Notes under the pieces: generated by a model
The model's database searches: none
Seen by the model: the letters and a program-made list of their open reading frames with translations, nothing else
Told to the model about the DNA's origin: nothing
Translations under genes and position numbers: made by a program
DNA from: Streptomyces cellulosae
GTDB lineage: Bacteria; Actinomycetota; Actinomycetes; Streptomycetales; Streptomycetaceae
DNA length: 64,000 bases
Direction of reading: 5' to 3'
Assembly: GCA_014655195.1 (NCBI GenBank)
Contig: BNBH01000011.1
Coordinates: forward strand, 124,001 to 188,000
Shown here: one piece after another, positions 42,436 to 51,464 of the stretch
Layout of the letters: every line of letters begins with the position of its first letter
Numbering within the stretch: the first letter of the stretch is position 1

Positions 42436-43881
42436 TCAGGCGTCGCGGTACGCCTCCAGCAGCCGCAGCCAGACCTCGCTGATCGTGGGGTACGACGGGA
42501 CGGCGTGCCACAGCCGGCCGACCGGGACGCGTCCCGCCACCGCGACGGTCGCCGCGTGGATCAGCTCGCCGACACCGGGCCCGACGAGGGTGACGCCGCG
42601 CACGATCTCGTCCTCGAGGTCGACGACCATGCGGGCGCGGCCCCGGTAGCCGTCGCCGTACAGGCTCGCGCCCGCCACCGACGACAGGTCGACGTCCACG
42701 GCCCGCACCCGGTGGCCTGCCTGTTCGGCCTCGGCGAGGGTGAGGCCGACGGAGGCCGCCTCCGGGTCGGTGAAGACGACCTGCGGGACGGCCGCGTGGT
42801 CGGCGGTGGCGGTGTGCGCACCCCACTTCTCCGTCTGCGCCGGCTCGCCCGCCGCCCGGGTGACGATGGCGGCGCCCGCGATGCGCGCCTGGTACTTGCC
42901 CTGGTGGGTGAGCAGGGCGCGGTGGTTGACGTCGCCGACGGCGTACAGCCAGTCGTGGCCGGTCACCCGGAGGCTGTCGTCCACGTCCAGCCACGACCCG
43001 GGTGCGAGGCCGATCGTCTCCAGGCCGATGTCGTCGGTGCGGGGGGCGCGGCCGGTGGCGAAGAGGATCTCGTCGGCCTCGATCCGGTCGCCGGTGTCGG
43101 TGAGGACGACGACGGTGCCGTTCTCCCTGGTCACGGCCTTCACGGAGGTGCCCGTACGGACGTCGGCGCCGGCCTCGGTGAGGGCCTCGGCGACCAGCTC
43201 GCCCGCGAAGGGCTCCATACGGCCGAGGAGGCCGTCGCCGCGTACCAGCACGGTGACGCGGGAGCCGAGCGCCTGCCAGGCGCAGGCCATCTCGGTGGCG
43301 ACGACCCCGCCGCCCACCACGACCAGCCGGCCGGGCGCGGAGCGGGCGCTGGTGGCCTCACGGCTGGTCCAGGGGCGGACCTCGTCGAGGCCTGGCAGGT
43401 CGGGGAGCTGGGCGCGGCTGCCGGTGCAGACGGCGACGGCGTGCCGGGCGGTGAGGACGCTCTCGCGGCCGTCGGGGCCGGTGACGGTGACGGTGCGCGG
43501 GCCGCTGAGGCGTCCCCGGCCGCGGTACAGGTCGGCGCCGGTGCCCTCGAGCCACTGGACCTGGCCGTCGTCCTTCCAGCCGGAGGTGAAGGAGTCGCGG
43601 CGGGCGAGCACGGCGGCGGTGTCCAGGGGGCCCTGGACGGATGCGCTCAGTCCCGGCAGGCGGCGGGCGTCGGCCTGGGCGAGGACCGGGCGCAGCAGGG
43701 CCTTGCTGGGCATGCAGGCCCAGTAGGAGCACTCGCCGCCGACCAGTTCGCTCTCCACCACCGCGGTGGAGAGCCCGGCCGCGCGGGTGCGGTCGGCGAC
43801 GTTCTCCCCGACCGGTCCGGCGCCGATGACCACGACGTCGTAGGCGGTCGCTTCCGTGTGCGTCGATTGCGTTTCCGTCAT
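42436..43881 (-). CDS. FAD-dependent pyridine nucleotide-disulfide oxidoreductase (Lpd/merA-like)
   Basis: Predicted 481-residue flavoprotein of the dihydrolipoamide dehydrogenase/mercuric reductase group. FAD motif VVVIGAGPVGENVAD is near residues 16-30. The redox site is GGECSYWACMPSK with Cys51 and Cys56, keeping the CxxxxC spacing but with SYWA in place of the usual LNVG. NAD(P) motif VVVGGGVVATEMAC and C-terminal dimer domain (HTATADHAAVPQVVFTDPEAASVG) are present. The substrate disulfide is unknown. A thioredoxin gene is divergent from it 116 bases away. ATG 43881 has a weak ribosome site. Confidence 0.85.
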   Translation of the reverse strand: MTETQSTHTEATAYDVVVIGAGPVGENVADRTRAAGLSTAVVESELVGGECSYWACMPSKALLRPVLAQADARRLPGLSASVQGPLDTAAVLARRDSFTSGWKDDGQVQWLEGTGADLYRGRGRLSGPRTVTVTGPDGRESVLTARHAVAVCTGSRAQLPDLPGLDEVRPWTSREATSARSAPGRLVVVGGGVVATEMACAWQALGSRVTVLVRGDGLLGRMEPFAGELVAEALTEAGADVRTGTSVKAVTRENGTVVVLTDTGDRIEADEILFATGRAPRTDDIGLETIGLAPGSWLDVDDSLRVTGHDWLYAVGDVNHRALLTHQGKYQARIAGAAIVTRAAGEPAQTEKWGAHTATADHAAVPQVVFTDPEAASVGLTLAEAEQAGHRVRAVDVDLSSVAGASLYGDGYRGRARMVVDLEDEIVRGVTLVGPGVGELIHAATVAVAGRVPVGRLWHAVPSYPTISEVWLRLLEAYRDA

Positions 43882-43997
43882 GGCGTCAGTCTGGTGGGTG
43901 GTGTGCCAGGTGGCCACATGGGTAGGGGCGCGGAATACGTGACCGGTCGGCCGTGTTGTGCCGACTCCCGAGCCGACAGCAGGAAGAGGGCCAGATC

Positions 43998-44387
43998 ATG
44001 AGCGCCACCGTCGAACTCACCAAGGAGAACTTCGACCAGACGGTCACCGAGAACGAGTTCGTGCTGATCGACTTCTGGGCGGAGTGGTGCGGGCCCTGCA
44101 AGCAGTTCGCACCGGTGTACGAGAAGGCGGCCGAGGACAACCCGGACCTGGTGTTCGGCAAGGTGGACACGGAGGCGCAGCCCGAGCTGGCCGCGGCCTT
44201 CGGCATCCAGTCGATCCCCACGCTGATGATCGTCCGCGACCAGGTGGCGGTGTTCGCCCAGCCGGGCGCGCTGCCGGAGGCCGCACTGACGGACGTCATC
44301 GGGCAGGCCCGGAAGCTGGACATGGACCAGGTGCGGCAGCAGATCGCCGAGCAGCAGGCGCAGCAGCAGGGTGGTCAGGGCGCCTGA
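43998..44387 (+). CDS. trxA: thioredoxin
   Basis: Predicted 129-residue thioredoxin reducing protein disulfides in the cytosol. The redox site WCGPC is at residues 30-34; FGIQSIPTLMIVRDQV carries the cis-Pro. The ~20-residue glutamine-rich C-terminal tail (QQIAEQQAQQQGGQGA) is longer than usual and may be flexible. ATG 43998 follows GGAAGAGGGCCAGATC. It lies divergent from the Lpd-like flavoprotein; a hairpin terminator follows. Confidence 0.93.
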   Translation: MSATVELTKENFDQTVTENEFVLIDFWAEWCGPCKQFAPVYEKAAEDNPDLVFGKVDTEAQPELAAAFGIQSIPTLMIVRDQVAVFAQPGALPEAALTDVIGQARKLDMDQVRQQIAEQQAQQQGGQGA

Positions 44388-44436
44388 GGCGCCTTGTTGC
44401 GGGGGGCGCGCCGATCAGAACGGGCGGCGGGCGGTC

Positions 44437-44455
44437 GTGCCGCCGAGGGCGGCAC
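44437..44455. terminator. 8-bp hairpin after thioredoxin
   Basis: GTGCCGCC-GAG-GGCGGCAC is a perfect 8-bp hairpin with a 3-base loop, 49 bases beyond the thioredoxin stop. The remaining intergenic sequence to 44642 (255 bases in all between the two stops) holds no gene. Confidence 0.5.
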
Positions 44456-44642
44456 GGGTGTCGCGCGGCCGACGACCTGCTGACACCGGGTTCCGGAACA
44501 CCCTCCGGCCTTTTCCCCGATACATGGCCCGGCGCGATGCAGCGGGCCGGGGGCGTCGCGCAGCCCGGCGCCTGCGGGGTGCCGTCGCGCCGACCCGTGC
44601 CGCCCCAGCGGCACGACTGCCCGCGGCCGGCGGACAGCTGCG

Positions 44643-45692
44643 TCAGCTCGATTCTCGGCGGATCACCGTCGCCCCCAGCACCTTGTGCGCCTCCGGTGCC
44701 GCCGACGGGTCGTGGACCGCTCGGTCGACCAGGTCGGCCAGTTCCTGCCCCGAGGGCAGTTCCAGGTGGACCGTGCTCAGCCGGGGCCGCAGCAGTCGCC
44801 CCAGCATCAGGTCGTCCGCGCCGACCAGCGCCGTCTCCTCGGGGATGCGGATCCCCGCGTCCTGCAGCGCCCGCATCAGCAGCATCGCGTACTCGTCGTT
44901 GTACGTGAACACCGCGTCGAGCCCGAGCTCCCGCCATCGCGCGGCCAGCGAGGCCGCGGCCTCCTCGTCCTGGGCCAGGGGCAGCTCCGTCACCGTGGCG
45001 TCGCTGCCGCGCACAGCGGCCCGTACCCCCGCGAGCCGCGGAGCGGAGAACGTGTCGAGCCCCCGCTCGCCCGGCACCACCACGCCGATCCGCCGGCGCC
45101 CCGTGTCGAACAGGTGGGCGCCCGCGCTGTACCCGACGACGTCGTGGTCCATCAGCAGCGCGTGCGCGCCCTCCACGGTCTCGGGGCCGAGGGTGACGAC
45201 GGCCCGCGCACCCGAGCGCTTGAGCACCTCGACGCCGCGCGGGCCGAGCCCGGAGCCGGGCACCAGGACGGCGACCGGGCGCAGCTCGGCCCAGGCGCGG
45301 GCGGCCTCGTCGTCGTGGACGCCGACGGTGCCGTACTGGACGACCGTGTAGTCGAGCAGGCTCAGCGCGGCCTGCAGCTCGTTGATGAACCTGCTGTACA
45401 GCGGGCCCACGGGGAACGCCGGCGCGGGCATCAGGACCATACGGCTGTGCCCGGCGCGCAGGCTGCGGGCGGCCGCGTGCGGCACGTACCCGAGTTCGCG
45501 CGCGGCCTCGCGGACGCGGCGGCGGGTGGGCTCGCTGATCCGGACGGCGCGGGCGTTGTTCAGCACGTAGGAGACGGTCGCGCGCGAGACGCCGGCCAGG
45601 CGGGCCACATCGGCGCTCGTCGGCACGGAGCGCGTCGGTGCGGGGGTCGCGGGCGCGGGCGGATTCGGTATCTGCACCATGACGTACGGCAT
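44643..45692 (-). CDS. LacI family transcriptional regulator
   Basis: Predicted 349-residue regulator. A variable N-terminal tail of about 20 residues precedes a LacI HTH (SADVARLAGVSRATVSYVLNNA); the remainder is the effector domain (periplasmic-binding-like, with SRMVLMPAPAFPVGPLYSRFINELQAAL). No sugar gene lies beside it, so its targets are unknown. ATG 45692 or 45680 may be the start; neither has a strong ribosome site. It converges with thioredoxin and follows a TetR gene in the same direction. Confidence 0.82.
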   Translation of the reverse strand: MPYVMVQIPNPPAPATPAPTRSVPTSADVARLAGVSRATVSYVLNNARAVRISEPTRRRVREAARELGYVPHAAARSLRAGHSRMVLMPAPAFPVGPLYSRFINELQAALSLLDYTVVQYGTVGVHDDEAARAWAELRPVAVLVPGSGLGPRGVEVLKRSGARAVVTLGPETVEGAHALLMDHDVVGYSAGAHLFDTGRRRIGVVVPGERGLDTFSAPRLAGVRAAVRGSDATVTELPLAQDEEAAASLAARWRELGLDAVFTYNDEYAMLLMRALQDAGIRIPEETALVGADDLMLGRLLRPRLSTVHLELPSGQELADLVDRAVHDPSAAPEAHKVLGATVIRRESS

Positions 45693-45762
45693 CTTCGCAG
45701 AAGCCGTAACGCGCCCTTCATTCGGGGGAGTTGAGGAGTGCGGGCGGGTGTGTCCGGGGAGG

Positions 45763-46419
45763 TCAGGCGGTGGTGCCGGTGATCCGGTCGACGAGGTCGG
45801 TCCACGCGTCCTCGAGCCGCTGCGCCGGCATGCCGCACTGGTGCATCAGGTGGTGGACCAGCGCGGGGTCGAGCTGGGTCAGCAGCGTGTGGGCGAGCAC
45901 GTCGCAGTCGGCGTCGGGGACCGCCTGGCGCAGCAGCATGGAGACATGGTGGTGCCGCACCCGGTAGGGCGGGACGGTGAAGCGGCGGCCCGCGTCCGGC
46001 TCGGCCGCGAGCTGGAGGTTCAGGTCCTCCACGGTGCGGCGCAGGGCGGCCCGGCCGAAGGCGCGCAGCCGCTCGGCCGGGGGCGCGCCCGGGCCCAGCG
46101 GCGGGGGGCCGTTGAGGAAGGCGGCCTGGAGCTTCTTCTCGCTGTGGTCGAGGAGGGCCATCAGCAGGCCCGTACGATCGCCGAAGCGGCGGAACACGGT
46201 GCCCTTGCCGACACCCGCCGCGGCGGCGACCTCCTCCATGGTGACGGCGTCGGCGCCGCGCGCCGCGACGAGTCCGGCGGCCGCCTCCAGCAGCCGGGCC
46301 CGGTTGCGGGCGGCGTCGGCGCGCAGGCAGGGTTCGTCGTCGTCGAGACCCAACTGCAGCAGCTGCGGGGACTCGGCGGGCTCCTGGGGGGTCGGTGCGG
46401 ACGGCGGCGCGGCGGACAT
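45763..46419 (-). CDS. TetR/AcrR family transcriptional regulator
   Basis: Predicted 218-residue TetR-family repressor. The HTH lies at about residues 35-80 (LEAAAGLVAARGADAVTMEEVAAAAGVGKGTVFRRFG split over two helices). The C-terminal half is the ligand domain. It is divergent from an FMN reductase gene; two GGACC/GGTCC palindromes in the 122-base space between them make it the probable repressor of that gene and of itself. ATG 46419 is used; an upstream in-frame start at 46437 is weaker. Confidence 0.87.
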   Translation of the reverse strand: MSAAPPSAPTPQEPAESPQLLQLGLDDDEPCLRADAARNRARLLEAAAGLVAARGADAVTMEEVAAAAGVGKGTVFRRFGDRTGLLMALLDHSEKKLQAAFLNGPPPLGPGAPPAERLRAFGRAALRRTVEDLNLQLAAEPDAGRRFTVPPYRVRHHHVSMLLRQAVPDADCDVLAHTLLTQLDPALVHHLMHQCGMPAQRLEDAWTDLVDRITGTTA

Positions 46420-46450
46420 GAAGCCAGCGTAAAGCATCGGGAATGAAACT

Positions 46451-46501
46451 GGACCGTGGTCCGGTTAAAGTGCTACAACTGCAAAGCGGACCCCGGTCCG
46501 C
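46451..46501. promoter_or_regulatory. paired TetR-type operators
   Basis: Two palindromes: GGACCGTGGTCC (46451-46462, 12-bp, arms GGACC/GGTCC around GT) and GCGGACCCCGGTCCGC (46486-46501, arms GCGGACC/GGTCCGC around CC). They share the GGACC-NN-GGTCC core, are about 37 bases apart centre to centre, and lie between the divergent TetR and FMN reductase genes. Confidence 0.75.
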
Positions 46502-46541
46502 ATTGTGTCGCAGGTCATAGTCCACCCCCTGGAGTTTCCTC

Positions 46542-47108
46542 ATGTCTGTTCGCATCCTCGCCCTCGTCGGCAGCCTTCGCGCCGGTTCGCACAACCGTCA
46601 GCTGGCCGAGGCCGCCGTGAAGCTCGCGCCCGAGGGCGTCGAGATCGCGCTCCACGAGGGACTGGCGGAGGTCCCGTTCTACAACGAGGACATCGACGTC
46701 GAGGGCGGCGTGCCGGCCGCCGCCGCCCAGCTGCGCGAGGCCGCCGCGGCCGCGGACGCGCTGCTGCTCTTCACCCCCGAGTACAACGGCACCATCCCGG
46801 CCGTGCTGAAGAACGCCATCGACTGGCTGTCCCGGCCGTTCGGCGCCGGCGCCATCAGCGGCAAGCCGGTCGTCGTGGCGGGCACCGCCTTCGGCCAGTA
46901 CGGCGGCGTCTGGGCGCAGGACGAGACCCGCAAGGCCGTGGGCATCGCCGGCGGCAAGGTCCTCGAGGACGTCAAGCTGGCCATCCCCGGCTCCATGACC
47001 CGCTTCGCCGAGACCCACCCGGCGGACGACTCCGAGGTCGCCGAGCAGCTGGCGGAGGTCCTCAACCGCCTGCACGCCCTGGTCGACGGTGAGCAGACCG
47101 CGGCCTGA
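46542..47108 (+). CDS. NADPH-dependent FMN reductase family protein
   Basis: Predicted 188-residue flavodoxin-fold enzyme. FMN-binding loop ALVGSLRAGSHNRQLA is at residues 6-21 and PEYNGTIPAVLKNAIDWLS near residues 80-98. Relatives reduce flavins, quinones, azo dyes or chromate using NAD(P)H. Divergent TetR repressor and the paired operators suggest induction by a small toxic or quinone-like molecule. ATG 46542 is used. A strong hairpin follows. Confidence 0.9.
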   Translation: MSVRILALVGSLRAGSHNRQLAEAAVKLAPEGVEIALHEGLAEVPFYNEDIDVEGGVPAAAAQLREAAAAADALLLFTPEYNGTIPAVLKNAIDWLSRPFGAGAISGKPVVVAGTAFGQYGGVWAQDETRKAVGIAGGKVLEDVKLAIPGSMTRFAETHPADDSEVAEQLAEVLNRLHALVDGEQTAA

Positions 47109-47119
47109 CGCACACCCCC

Positions 47120-47153
47120 GAAGGGGCCGGAAGCCACGGCTTCCGGCCCCTTC
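47120..47153. terminator. 16-bp perfect hairpin after FMN reductase
   Basis: GAAGGGGCCGGAAGCC (47120-47135) pairs perfectly with its complement at 47138-47153. It lies 11 bases beyond the FMN reductase stop and 57 bases from the facing XdhC stop. A clear, likely bidirectional terminator. Confidence 0.9.
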
Positions 47154-47210
47154 ACCGTGCGGTGACGCGGGCCCCACGACCCTTCACACCGGCAACCGGC
47201 CGGCCATCCC

Positions 47211-48350
47211 TCACGCCGCCTCCGGCGTCCCCCGCCCCTCCCGATGGATCGGCGCGCTCGTCGTCGTCAGCGGCACCCCCGTGCCGCCGTGCCGTGTCGC
47301 CACGATCTCCGCCGCTATGGAGAGCGCCGTCTCCTCCGGGGTGCGGGCGCCCAGGTCGAGGCCGATCGGGGAGTGCAGGCGGGACAGGGCCCGCTCCCCC
47401 ACCCCCGCGTCCCTCAGCCTGCGCAGGCGGTCCGTGTGGGTGCGGCGGGAGCCCATCGCGCCGACGTACGCGACCGGCAGCTCCAGCGCCACCTCCAGCA
47501 GCGGCACGTCGAACTTGGCGTCGTGCGTCAGCACGCACAGCACCGTGCGGGCGTCGGTGCGCGTGGTGCGCAGATAGCGGTGGGGCCAGTCGACGACGAC
47601 CTCGTGCGCCTCCGGGAAACGGGCCCGGGTCGCGAACACGGGCCGCGCGTCGCACACGGTGACGTGGTAGCCGAGGAACACCCCCACCCGTACCAGCGCC
47701 GCCGCGAAGTCGACCGCGCCGAAGACGATCATCCGGGGCGGCGGCACGGACGACTGCACGAACAGGGTCGGGCGGCCCGCGCAGTACGCGTCCGCGCCCG
47801 GCCCCACCGTGACCGTCCCCGTGCTCCCCGCGTCCAGCAGGTCACCCGCCGCGGCGGCAGCGGCGCGGTCCAGTTCCGCCGCGCCGCCGAGCCCGCCCTC
47901 GTACGTGCCGTCGGGCCGGACGAGGAGGGCCCGGCCCAGCAGGTCCGCCGGGCCGTCCGTCACCCACGCCAGCGCGCCCGGCCCGCCCCCGGGCAGGCCC
48001 GTCAGGACGGACTGCAGCACCGGCCGGACGGGGCTGTCCGCTCCGACCGGCACGACCAGCACCTCGATCGTGCCGCCGCAGGTCAGGCCGACCGCGAAGG
48101 CGTCCTCGTCGCTGTACCCGAACCGCTGGGTCCTGGCCCGCCCGTCCGCGAGGGCCTCCTGGCACAGGTCGTACACCGCGCCCTCGACGCACCCGCCGGA
48201 CACCGAGCCGATCACCGAGCCGTCGCCGTCGACGGCGAGGGCCGCGCCGGGGCCGCGCGGCGCGCTGCCGCCCACGGAGATCACCGTGGCCACGGCGAAC
48301 TCCCGGCCCGAGGCCAGCCATCCCCGCAGGTCGTCGGCGAGGTCAAGCAT
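47211..48350 (-). CDS. XdhC family molybdenum cofactor chaperone (PaoD-like)
   Basis: Predicted 379-residue XdhC/CoxI-family protein. These bind molybdenum cofactor, help its sulfuration and insert it into molybdenum hydroxylases. The N-terminal XdhC/CoxI part (GGSAPRGPGAALAVDGDGSVIGSVSGGCVEGAV) and a C-terminal Rossmann part (ILEV-like segments, PVAYVGAMGSRRTHTDRLRRL) are both present. ATG 48350 overlaps the stop of the large subunit gene by 8 bases. It is the last gene of the molybdenum hydroxylase operon, as paoD is in E. coli. Confidence 0.87.
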   Translation of the reverse strand: MLDLADDLRGWLASGREFAVATVISVGGSAPRGPGAALAVDGDGSVIGSVSGGCVEGAVYDLCQEALADGRARTQRFGYSDEDAFAVGLTCGGTIEVLVVPVGADSPVRPVLQSVLTGLPGGGPGALAWVTDGPADLLGRALLVRPDGTYEGGLGGAAELDRAAAAAAGDLLDAGSTGTVTVGPGADAYCAGRPTLFVQSSVPPPRMIVFGAVDFAAALVRVGVFLGYHVTVCDARPVFATRARFPEAHEVVVDWPHRYLRTTRTDARTVLCVLTHDAKFDVPLLEVALELPVAYVGAMGSRRTHTDRLRRLRDAGVGERALSRLHSPIGLDLGARTPEETALSIAAEIVATRHGGTGVPLTTTSAPIHREGRGTPEAA

Positions 48351-50475
48351 CCGCGTCTCCCGCCCGCAGCACCCGGTCCGGACGGATCGGCAGGCCGCGG
48401 TGGCGCACCCCTGTGGCGTGCCACACCGCGTTGGCGACGGCGGCCGCCGCGCCCACGATGCCGACCTCGCCGATGCCCTTGATGCCGACCGGGTCGTCGG
48501 GGTCGTGGTCGTCGACCCAGACGGCCTCGACGTCCGGGGGCACGTCGGCGTGGGTGGCGACGTGGTAGCCGGCCAGGTCGGCGCCGTAGAGCGCGCCGGA
48601 GGCCTGGTCGCGGACCGCCTCCTCGTGCAGGGCCATGGAGATGCCCCAGATCATGCCGCCGACGAGCTGGTTGCGGGCGGTCAGCGGGTTGACGATGCGT
48701 CCTGCGGCGAAGACGCCGAGCATCCGCCGCACCCGGACCTCGCCCGTGGTGACGTCGACGGCGACCTCGGCGAACTGGGCGCCCCAGGTGTGCCGTTCCT
48801 TCGCCGCGAGGGCGGCGATCGCCGCGGTGGTGTCGGACCGTACGGTGATGCCCTCCGGGGGCAACTCAACGCCCGGCAGCAGGCGTTCGCGCAGTTCCTC
48901 CGCGGCCGCGGCGACCGCCCAGCCCCAGGAGCGCGTGCCCATGGAGCCGGCGGCGATGCCCGACGGGCCGAAGTCACTGTCGCCCAGGCGTACTTCGATC
49001 CGCTCGGCCGGAACCCGCAGCGCGTCGGCGGCGATCAGGGTGAGTGCCGTACGCGCCCCGGTGCCGATGTCGGAGGCGGAGATGCGGACCGTGAAGGTGC
49101 CGTCGGCCTTCGCGGTGACCGCCGCCGTGGACGGCAGGGTGCCCGCGGGGAAGGACGCGGCGGCCGTGCCGGTGCCGACCAGCCACCGCCCGTCGCGGCG
49201 CACGCCGGGGCGTGGGTCGCGGGCGTCCCAGCCGAAGCGGCGGGCGCCCTCGAGGAAGCAGGCGGCGACGTTGCGCCCGGCGAACGGCAGTCCGCTGACC
49301 GGCCCGGTCTCCGGCTCGTTGCGCAGCCGCAGTTCGATCGGGTCGAGACCGCACTTCTCGGCCAGTTCGTCGAGGGCGCACTCCAGCGCGAACGACCCCG
49401 GCGCCTCGCCGGGCGCCCGCATCCAGGTCGGGGACGGCACGTCCAGCCGTACGACGCGGTTCTCGGTGCGGTGGGCGGCGGCGTCGTACATCGTGCGGGC
49501 CACGCCCGCGCCCGGCTCGACGAACTCGTAGACCGTGGAGGTCTGGTTGAGCGAGGTGTGCTCCAGGGCGCGCAGGCGTCCGTCGGGGCCGGCGCCCAGG
49601 CGGACGCGCTGCACGGTGGGGCTGCGGTACCCGGTGACGGAGAACATCTGGCGCCGGGTCAGCGACACCCGTACGGGGCGGCCGAGTTCGGCGGCGGCCA
49701 TCGCGGCGGCCACCTGGGGCGCGCGGACGCCCTTGCTGCCGAAGCCGCCGCCGACGTGCTCGGAGCGGACCCGCACCGCGGCCGGGTCGAGGGAGAACAT
49801 CCGGGCCAGTTCGTCGGCGACCCAGGTGATGCCCTGGTCGGAGTCGACCATGTCGAGCCGGCCGCCGTCCCACCACGCCGTCGCCACGTGCGGCTCCATC
49901 ATGGCGTGGTGCTCCTCGGGCGTGGTGTACTCCGCGTCCACCACGTGCGGGGAGGCGGCGAGTTCGGTCTCCAGGTCGCCCTTCTCGGTGGTGCCGGGCA
50001 TGTGGCCGTCGGCGGCGTACGCGTCGGGCCGGTCCGCGGAGAGAGCGACGTCGTGCGGCTCCTCCTCGTACGTGACGGTGAGGGCGTCGGCGGCCGCCCG
50101 CGCCTGCTCGGGCGTCTCGGCGACGACGAGGGCGACGGGCCAGCCGGCGTGCGGCACACGGTCGTGCTGGAAGACGACGGCGGTCGGGTCCGGCGGGATG
50201 CCCAGCATGCCGACGTAGTCGCTGTTCAGGCGGGCGGCGTTGCCGTGGTGGAGGACGGTGAGGACGCCCGGCATGGCGAGCACCGGGCCGGTGTCGACCG
50301 ACCGGATCCGGCCGCGGGCCACCGTGGACAGCACGAGCACGCCGTGCGCGAGCCCGGCGAACGGGATGTCGCCGCCGTAGCGTGCGGCGCCGGAGACCTT
50401 GTCGCGGCCCTCGACGCGGGTGTGCGCGGTGCCGACCAGACCCGGTGCGGCGGGGCGCTGGGGTGCGACGGTCAT
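48343..50475 (-). CDS. xanthine dehydrogenase/PaoC-like molybdopterin-binding subunit
   Basis: Predicted 710-residue catalytic subunit binding the molybdenum cofactor. Pieces of the two aldehyde-oxidase/xanthine-dehydrogenase Mo domains are visible: GGGFGSKG near residue 235, RAPGEAPGSFALE near 340, AFPAG/GTGTAAASF, and the catalytic glutamate region GIKGIGEVGIVGAA near the C-terminus. Closest in layout to PaoC (YagR). No Tat signal. ATG 50475 overlaps the FAD subunit stop by 4 bases. Substrate likely an aldehyde or N-heterocycle. Confidence 0.88.
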   Translation of the reverse strand: MTVAPQRPAAPGLVGTAHTRVEGRDKVSGAARYGGDIPFAGLAHGVLVLSTVARGRIRSVDTGPVLAMPGVLTVLHHGNAARLNSDYVGMLGIPPDPTAVVFQHDRVPHAGWPVALVVAETPEQARAAADALTVTYEEEPHDVALSADRPDAYAADGHMPGTTEKGDLETELAASPHVVDAEYTTPEEHHAMMEPHVATAWWDGGRLDMVDSDQGITWVADELARMFSLDPAAVRVRSEHVGGGFGSKGVRAPQVAAAMAAAELGRPVRVSLTRRQMFSVTGYRSPTVQRVRLGAGPDGRLRALEHTSLNQTSTVYEFVEPGAGVARTMYDAAAHRTENRVVRLDVPSPTWMRAPGEAPGSFALECALDELAEKCGLDPIELRLRNEPETGPVSGLPFAGRNVAACFLEGARRFGWDARDPRPGVRRDGRWLVGTGTAAASFPAGTLPSTAAVTAKADGTFTVRISASDIGTGARTALTLIAADALRVPAERIEVRLGDSDFGPSGIAAGSMGTRSWGWAVAAAAEELRERLLPGVELPPEGITVRSDTTAAIAALAAKERHTWGAQFAEVAVDVTTGEVRVRRMLGVFAAGRIVNPLTARNQLVGGMIWGISMALHEEAVRDQASGALYGADLAGYHVATHADVPPDVEAVWVDDHDPDDPVGIKGIGEVGIVGAAAAVANAVWHATGVRHRGLPIRPDRVLRAGDADA

Positions 50476-51464
50476 CGGGAGGTCTCCTCGGCGAGTTCGG
50501 TCAGCACGGCCACGACGAGGTTGCGCAGAAGGGTCACCTTGTAGCCGTTGTGGGGCAGGGGGCGGGCCGCCGCGAGTTCGGCGTCGGCCGCGGCGGCGAA
50601 GTACTCGGCGGAGGCGGGCGCGCCGACGAGGATCCGTTCGGCGAGGCGGGCCCGCCAGGGCCGGGAGGCGACCGCGCCAAGAGCGAGGCGGGCGTCGCAG
50701 ATGACGCCGTCGTCGATCTCCAGCGCGGCGGCGACCGAGCCGATCGCGAAGGCGTACGAGGCGCGTTCGCGGACCTTGCGGTAGCGCGAGCGGGCGGCGA
50801 CGCGGGCGGGCGGCAGGGTGACGTGGGTGATGAGCGCGCCGGGCGGCAGAACGGTCTCGCGGTGCGGGGTGTCGCCGACCGGCAGGTAGAAGTCGGTCAG
50901 CGGGGCCTCGCCGGCGCCGTCGGCGGTCCGCCAGGAGACGACGGCGTCGAAGGCGGTGAGCGCGACGCCCATGTCGGAGGGGTGGACGGCCACGCAGTGC
51001 TCGGACGCGCCGAGGATGGCGTGGTTGTGGTGCTCCCCCTCGATCGCCGGGCAGCCGCTGCCGGGTTCGCGTTTGTTGCAGGGCCGGGTGATGTCGGTGA
51101 AGTAGCCGCAGCGGGTGCGCTGGAGCAGGTTGCCGCCGACGGTGGCCATGTTGCGGAGCTGCCCGGAGGCGCCGGCCAGCACGGCCTGGGTGAGCGCCGG
51201 GTAGCGGTCGCGGATCAGCGGGTGCGCGGCGAGGTCGCTGTTGGTGACGGTCGCGCCGATGCGTACGGCGCCGTCGTCGTCCGTCTCGATCCGGTCGAGC
51301 GGGAGGGAGCGGACGTCGACGAGCCGGGCGGGGGTCTCGACGCCGTTCTTCATCAGGTCGACGAGGTTGGTGCCGCCGCCGAGGCAGCGGGCGTCCGGGT
51401 CGGCGTCCAGCAGGGCGACCGCGCCGGTGACGTCGTCGGCGCGCCGGTAGTCGAACTCCCTCAT
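50472..51464 (-). CDS. PaoB-like FAD-binding subunit with extra iron-sulfur site
   Basis: Predicted 330-residue flavin subunit. FAD motifs GGGTNLVDLM (about residues 29-38) and ATVGGNLLQ (107-115) are present. Four cysteines at 119, 129, 138 and 157, in TRCGYF, RPCNKREPGSGC and EHC, match the additional [4Fe-4S] site of PaoB and of 4-hydroxybenzoyl-CoA reductase. The subunit passes electrons out of the enzyme. ATG 51464 overlaps the iron-sulfur subunit stop by 4 bases. Confidence 0.88.
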   Translation of the reverse strand: MREFDYRRADDVTGAVALLDADPDARCLGGGTNLVDLMKNGVETPARLVDVRSLPLDRIETDDDGAVRIGATVTNSDLAAHPLIRDRYPALTQAVLAGASGQLRNMATVGGNLLQRTRCGYFTDITRPCNKREPGSGCPAIEGEHHNHAILGASEHCVAVHPSDMGVALTAFDAVVSWRTADGAGEAPLTDFYLPVGDTPHRETVLPPGALITHVTLPPARVAARSRYRKVRERASYAFAIGSVAAALEIDDGVICDARLALGAVASRPWRARLAERILVGAPASAEYFAAAADAELAAARPLPHNGYKVTLLRNLVVAVLTELAEETSR

